Shown here: positions 59,510 to 64,000 of the stretch, piece after piece
How the letters are laid out: every line of letters begins with the position of its first letter
Numbering within the stretch: position 1 is the first letter of the stretch
Source of the DNA: Norana najaformis
Lineage: Eukaryota; Annelida; Clitellata; Crassiclitellata; Hormogastridae
Direction of reading: 5' to 3'
NCBI GenBank assembly: GCA_964023275.1
Contig: OZ029918.1
Location: 17,109,861-17,173,860 of the forward strand
Length of the DNA: 64,000 bases
Notes under the pieces: generated by a model
Databases searched by the model: none
What the model saw: the letters and a program-made list of their open reading frames with translations, nothing else
Told to the model about the DNA's origin: nothing
Position numbers and translations under genes: made by a program

Positions 59510-60440
59510 CTAAGCATTTAATTTTCACCATATGAACAAAGGGCCACCCTAATGTCCATCGAGAATGAGAAGACTTGGATAGCTGACTGACAATGCAGAA
59601 TGCAGAAGAAAGTGGAAAACCACCCAGTAAAATTTCTCTGCATCCAACCTGAATGATGGCAGTGATAAAAAGAAATACGTAGAGTTCCCTTCACGAGTTC
59701 TTGTTTCATGCACTTCCAGGGAAATATTATCACGAGAAGTATGAATTGACTGGAAGCTGATATTGTACAGAGCTTATCCCTTTCAGCAGATGTTAAACTG
59801 CAACTTACTTTCTTCCTTGTAAAGCAACAACTTTGCTAGGCTCTCCTGGACTGTATTGATACAGTTTCATTGACATTAAAAATTTGAGTTGGATTGAAAT
59901 GCATTTTATCCTGGATTCCTTCCAAAAGCATGAAGAAATATCCAACACTGACATAGTTGAAACCCCTTTCTCCTGCAGCCAAAGTCACTTCTGGCATTTG
60001 TACCAAGAGGTTTGGATGATGTCGCAAAAAGCCTCTTGCTCAACTTCTCCAACCAATTCCTTATGGGCATCAAATGAACTTGGAACGCCATTCCGCTCAG
60101 CAAGCTGGTAAGCCATGCATCTCAAATCCACCAGCATCAAACCAAAGAACAGTTTCTCCATTCTCAATATGTAGCACACTAAATCTGCTTTCATGACATC
60201 TGACAAATTTCTTCACTTTGATCTGAGGAATTTTGTTGCCATTTTGTTTTTATTCTTCCCTCTCCTTTCGAGAGTTAACTTATGCATTTCATATTGTTTA
60301 CTTGCTGCAAGATACCACAGTCATCCACTGACAATCATCAAAAGGAGAGGTAAAGTTTCAAAGCCCTCTTCTGACACTCCCTCTAAAACGCCTTCCAACA
60401 TTTCCTTAGCATGTGCCACTGTAACATAACTCCACCAAAA
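59510..60440 (-). pseudogene. pogo/Tigger transposase core remnant
   Basis: Minus-strand frames read VCYILRMEKLFFGLMLVDLR then AYQLAERNGVPSSFDAHKEL (59985-60206), the CENP-B-type DNA-binding region. LEGIQDKMHFNPTQIFNVNE follows (59836-59950), matching the FNVDETG start of the DDE domain, with Asn in place of the first Asp. A further degenerate catalytic segment lies at 59518-59733. It has no recognisable terminal repeats. It is a different copy from 50816-53199 and retains the part that copy lost. Confidence 0.65.
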
Positions 60441-61720
60441 AATGAGGGAACCAACAAGGCGATTAACATATTAACTACACTCTCCCTACACATTCCCTAC
60501 TATCCCACCAAACTAATCAGCTTAATTTAATCAAAGTCGATATACTTTACTGAATCAAGACCTTCGCAAACACCCTAATGCAGAAATACACTAATGACAT
60601 CTACTAACTCACTATACTGTGACACACAGAAGCTTGACCTAACTAATGTCACTCAACCAAACCAAAACATAACAAAACCCAAAACCTAGTATATCTATAA
60701 ACAATAAATAATACAACTCAAAGACAAGATTACCATCCCTCAGCAACAATACATACAATTACACACTACTATACACCCAAAATTCCAATAAACAATTCTA
60801 CTAACAAACTCCATACCAAACAGCAATCCAAACCAAGTTAGTATACTCCAAACCAATCATACTGAAACTAATGCTCCAAACCAGTAATACTGAAAAAAGT
60901 GTATTACCATAACTGGAATACTAGGTAACTCAGACAAAACCAAATGCAACAAGCATTAAATAGTCAAAAAGACTATCACAATGTGCAGACAGCACAACCC
61001 CATACCTGGCCGAAAAAAACAGCCATCAAGACTAATAAATGTGTACAAGACACAAAAACAGATACAGCCAAATAAAAAGTCAAATGACTCAAACATTCTG
61101 ACCACGAACCCAAATAAAACCAGAAATTCTCACTCAACTTATCAATACAAACCAATGGCACAATGTGAAACAACACCAGTAGATAGAAATATAATCACAA
61201 CTCCATCATCAACCATCAGCAACATACTAGAACATTGGATATTCCTGACAGAACCAAATGCACAAGGCATTAAATAGCCAATGGACTATTAACAAGTGCA
61301 TGGCAGCACAATCCAATACCTGGTCACAAAACAGACCAACAACGTAAACAAGACACAAAAACTAGATACGGGTGAAACAAAGTCAAAGGACTCAAACATT
61401 CGTGTCAGAACACCAGTATACACAACACAATGTGGTAACTCAACCTATACTCATAATACACAAGAGTACCAACACAATATGCAAAACACCTCACAAATAA
61501 CTCTCCAACCATTATGAAATTCAAACCAAAAATAAGCCACAAAGAATTCATCACCCAAAACTACTAAAACACAAAAATACTCATACAGTTATTATGAACA
61601 ATTACAAAAATCTCGTAATCACCATCCTTGCTATCATTCTTATCCAAATTATAACTGTAACCAACCAACTGCTGCAACCTTTGTGCCAAATAAAGTAATT
61701 AAAACCAAATTGTGTACTGT
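60441..61720. repeat. A/C-rich tract with a 314-bp tandem duplication
   Basis: The plus strand is very poor in G and rich in A and C. Two units, about 60900-61213 and 61214-61500, share CCAAATGCAACAAGCATTAA/CCAAATGCACAAGGCATTAA, GCAGCACAA and ATACCTGG, ACAAGACACAAAAAC, and GACTCAAACATTC in order. No gene was recognised. Confidence 0.6.
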
Positions 61721-64000
61721 AATCAATCCAAATGCCTAAAAAGCACTATCCTGCTCCAAAATTTCAAAAGTCCCCAAATCCTTTCAAGGTCTAAATAAAG
61801 TGGAAAATTGACTCTGAGCCAACAGGCAACCAATAGGCGGAAGTAAGCCCCTAAGTCTGCTAAAATGCAGTGCGCCTGTAACCGAGGTGCTGACGGCCAG
61901 CAAAGGCCAAGTGCACCACACTGGATCATCCCAAATGTAGGCAAGTGCTGAGCCAGTCAGTTGAGCAAAAGTATCCAGGTCATTGCAGGCCACATGATAC
62001 TTGGTTGAACTAGACAAACCAGACGAGGAGAGATAATCGAACGAGTCTTCTGTGATGGAAGAAGCTCCAGGCATTTAGAAGAAACAGAAGAAAATATTGG
62101 ACCTCACAAAAGAATTGGACGCAGAGACGGCCCAGTCGACGTTGATGGAACACACTTCCCAACGGACAAACTGGATGCAGCACTGGACCAGTCAAACGAG
62201 TTGAACTGAATGGTGGATCAAATGCATGAGCTGAACAGGGTGGTTGGCTAGCTGAAAGATCTGGATATTCTGAGTTTTTGGGAATGCCTAAACCAATGGA
62301 TGAGTCAGATGAAATGTAAACAAATTTTCAGACAAATTTTTTAACGACACTTCGGACAACATTTCAGATGACTCCTCAGTCACTTTCAGATGACTTTTTA
62401 GTCGACTTTTAAAAAATGACTTTTGGGACGACTCTTCAGACAACTCCACCAAACGGATGAGTTTTGGGACAAGCCCCATTTATGTTATGAGTTGAAGGCG
62501 TATGTACTTGACAAGTTTTATTCAACTTTAAACGGTTTTTCAACACGCTTCTCATAACCAAGTCTTCATTGTCTCTTCACTAAAATCAACAATAATGGAC
62601 CAACGCTGACTATTTATTGGCAACTCTCTCTCTCTCTCTCTGTCTGTCTCTCTCTCTATCTCTCTCTCTCCCTCTCTCTCTATCAAACCTCTTTCAATCT
62701 TCACACTTTTATATACAATCATCAACATAAGGAGTGGTAAGGTTTCAAAGCCCTATTCTGACACTCCCTCTAGCACAACTTCCAACACAGCTTCCAACAG
62801 ACAAGTGCATTGGCATGTGCCACCATCAGACAAGTAACATTCCCTTAGCATGTGCCACTGTAGCAACATAATGGATTTCTTCAGGAAACATATTAATTAG
62901 TTCTTAATCTACACTTCTCATGGGTATCAACTCTAAGATCGACCAACAGATAACCAAACAGCACCATCGTTGTATCACTGAAAACTTCAGGCATAAAATG
63001 TGACTTTCTGGAATGCAAATTTTCTATGTATGAATTCTGTTCATACTAGCCACTTGCACCTTCTTGTTGACCAGTTCCCTACTAAAGAACATTCCTGAAT
63101 TATGATGTCACTGAAAAAGTGTTCAGTGAAGCTAAGGCTAGATGGCAGAACCAACAGAATGCAAATAGCAGATTTTTTATGAATGCTGTCTGTTAAATAT
63201 AAATGGCATTTAAATAACCACAAATTGCAGTGCAAAAAAGTATTCAAATCCCAAGTGTCAAATGCACAAGCATACAAATTAAACACATGGAATACAATAC
63301 AATAAATATGACTGAATAATATAGTTGGCTTAGTACAGATTGAAAATTACAGCAAACAGTGATAGACCAATTAGTTATTTATTTTTCAAACAGTTATCTA
63401 ACGAAGTAACCTTACATTACTCACGTAGGCCTACTCACATTACTTAACATCACATTCAAGGGCCACTGTTCGCTATAGGTGTAATAGGCACAACATAAAT
63501 GATTTTGTGTGCTTGTTTTTAAACTGTATTTGTATTGATGATGAATTATCTGTATACTGTTTGATTCAGGTGTTTGTTAATTAGTCATGCTTAGTCAAGT
63601 TGTGTGATGTGCAATTTTCAGTTAGCGAAATAAAATAATAATAAGGCCTGAGTGGTGTCTTCGATAACAAAATAGTTGGATTCTGTTTTGAGCTTATTGG
63701 TAGGCCTAAATGATTTTAGTTTAGCTCTAATTTCTAATGTTGCCAGGTGTCAGGTTATGAACCGGACAGTTCAGCAATTGTGCCATTTATCCTGGAGAGA
63801 ATCAGAGTTAAGACCAGAAACTATGGTGTCCTGTATTTTTCTTAGCTGTTAATGTTTGCATAATTTTTGCTAAAGTTATTCTAACTCAGCATTGAGTTTC
63901 ACTATTGTAGCCATGCTCAACAAAAAAACAGCTGTAACAGAGGCCTGTTACAAAACCTTTTCTTATTCACTACAAAAATTCAGTTTCTACACATGTGACT
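61721..64000. other. No recognisable gene; simple repeats
   Basis: A degenerate run of GACTYTTYAGAYGAC-like units lies at 62335-62455, and a (CT)n microsatellite at 62622-62680. Sequence 62728-62870 repeats 60342-60430. The remainder to the window end shows nothing I can support. The upstream dynein exons may lie here or beyond, but none was identified. Confidence 0.45.
62728..62870. repeat. Duplicate of the pogo-flanking segment 60342-60430
   Basis: Shared words are AAGCCCTMTTCTGACACTCC, CTTCCAACA and CCTTAGCATGTGCCACTGTA. The copy here is longer because an internal piece (CATGTGCCAC) is repeated. It may be the edge of another pogo-related element. Confidence 0.6.

Noticed and set aside
46583..64000. 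Missing first exons of the dynein heavy chain
   Set aside because: No minus-strand segment with dynein tail features and splice borders was found; small or poorly conserved exons may have been missed.
1..64000. CRISPR arrays, bacterial operons, riboswitches or ribosome binding sites
   Set aside because: The window is metazoan nuclear DNA with spliced genes; the repeats seen are transposon ends, duplications and microsatellites.

Overview
The window is nuclear DNA of a metazoan, most likely an aquatic invertebrate; the phylum cannot be fixed from the sequence. The reasons are a spliced axonemal dynein heavy chain gene and an A+T-rich, gene-poor background packed with dead transposons: CR1/L2-like LINEs, hAT, pogo, piggyBac and a Polinton/Maverick. 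Only one host gene is recognisable.

Region by region. Positions 1-3184 hold no host gene that I recognise, apart from a piggyBac transposase remnant. Positions 3185-14711 are a decayed Polinton/Maverick (adintovirus-like) element. It has terminal inverted repeats of about 140 bp and a 5-bp target duplication. It carries remnants of a deoxynucleoside kinase, an unassigned gene, a small hydrophobic Polinton-type protein, a protein with fibre-like repeats, a double-jelly-roll capsid protein and a protein-primed DNA polymerase B. A 3.1-kb LINE and a 1-kb repeat lie between the two halves of the capsid gene. Positions 14712-31842 hold a second piggyBac remnant, two hAT elements, two LINE fragments and two MITE-like elements, but no recognisable host exon.

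Positions 31843-46582 (minus strand) carry the 3' part of an axonemal dynein heavy chain, most like DNAH10 of inner-arm dynein f/I1. A 653-codon exon is followed by a 2,000-bp intron and then a terminal coding exon of 10.7 kb (3,569 codons) with no intron. Both ends of the intron and the upstream acceptor fit splice consensus in phase 0. The first few hundred codons were not found and probably lie upstream, in or beyond the remaining 17 kb.

Positions 46583-64000 contain LINE fragments, a second copy of the 1-kb repeat, a pogo element with inverted repeats and TA flanks, a decayed transposase of a family I cannot classify with a piggyBac element nested just past its stop codon, another pogo remnant and an A/C-rich tract.

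The dynein gene is the only reading frame that looks functional. Every mobile element found is broken by stops, frameshifts, deletions or nested insertions. No new host system was seen. The most unusual objects are the giant dynein exon and the Polinton gene set.
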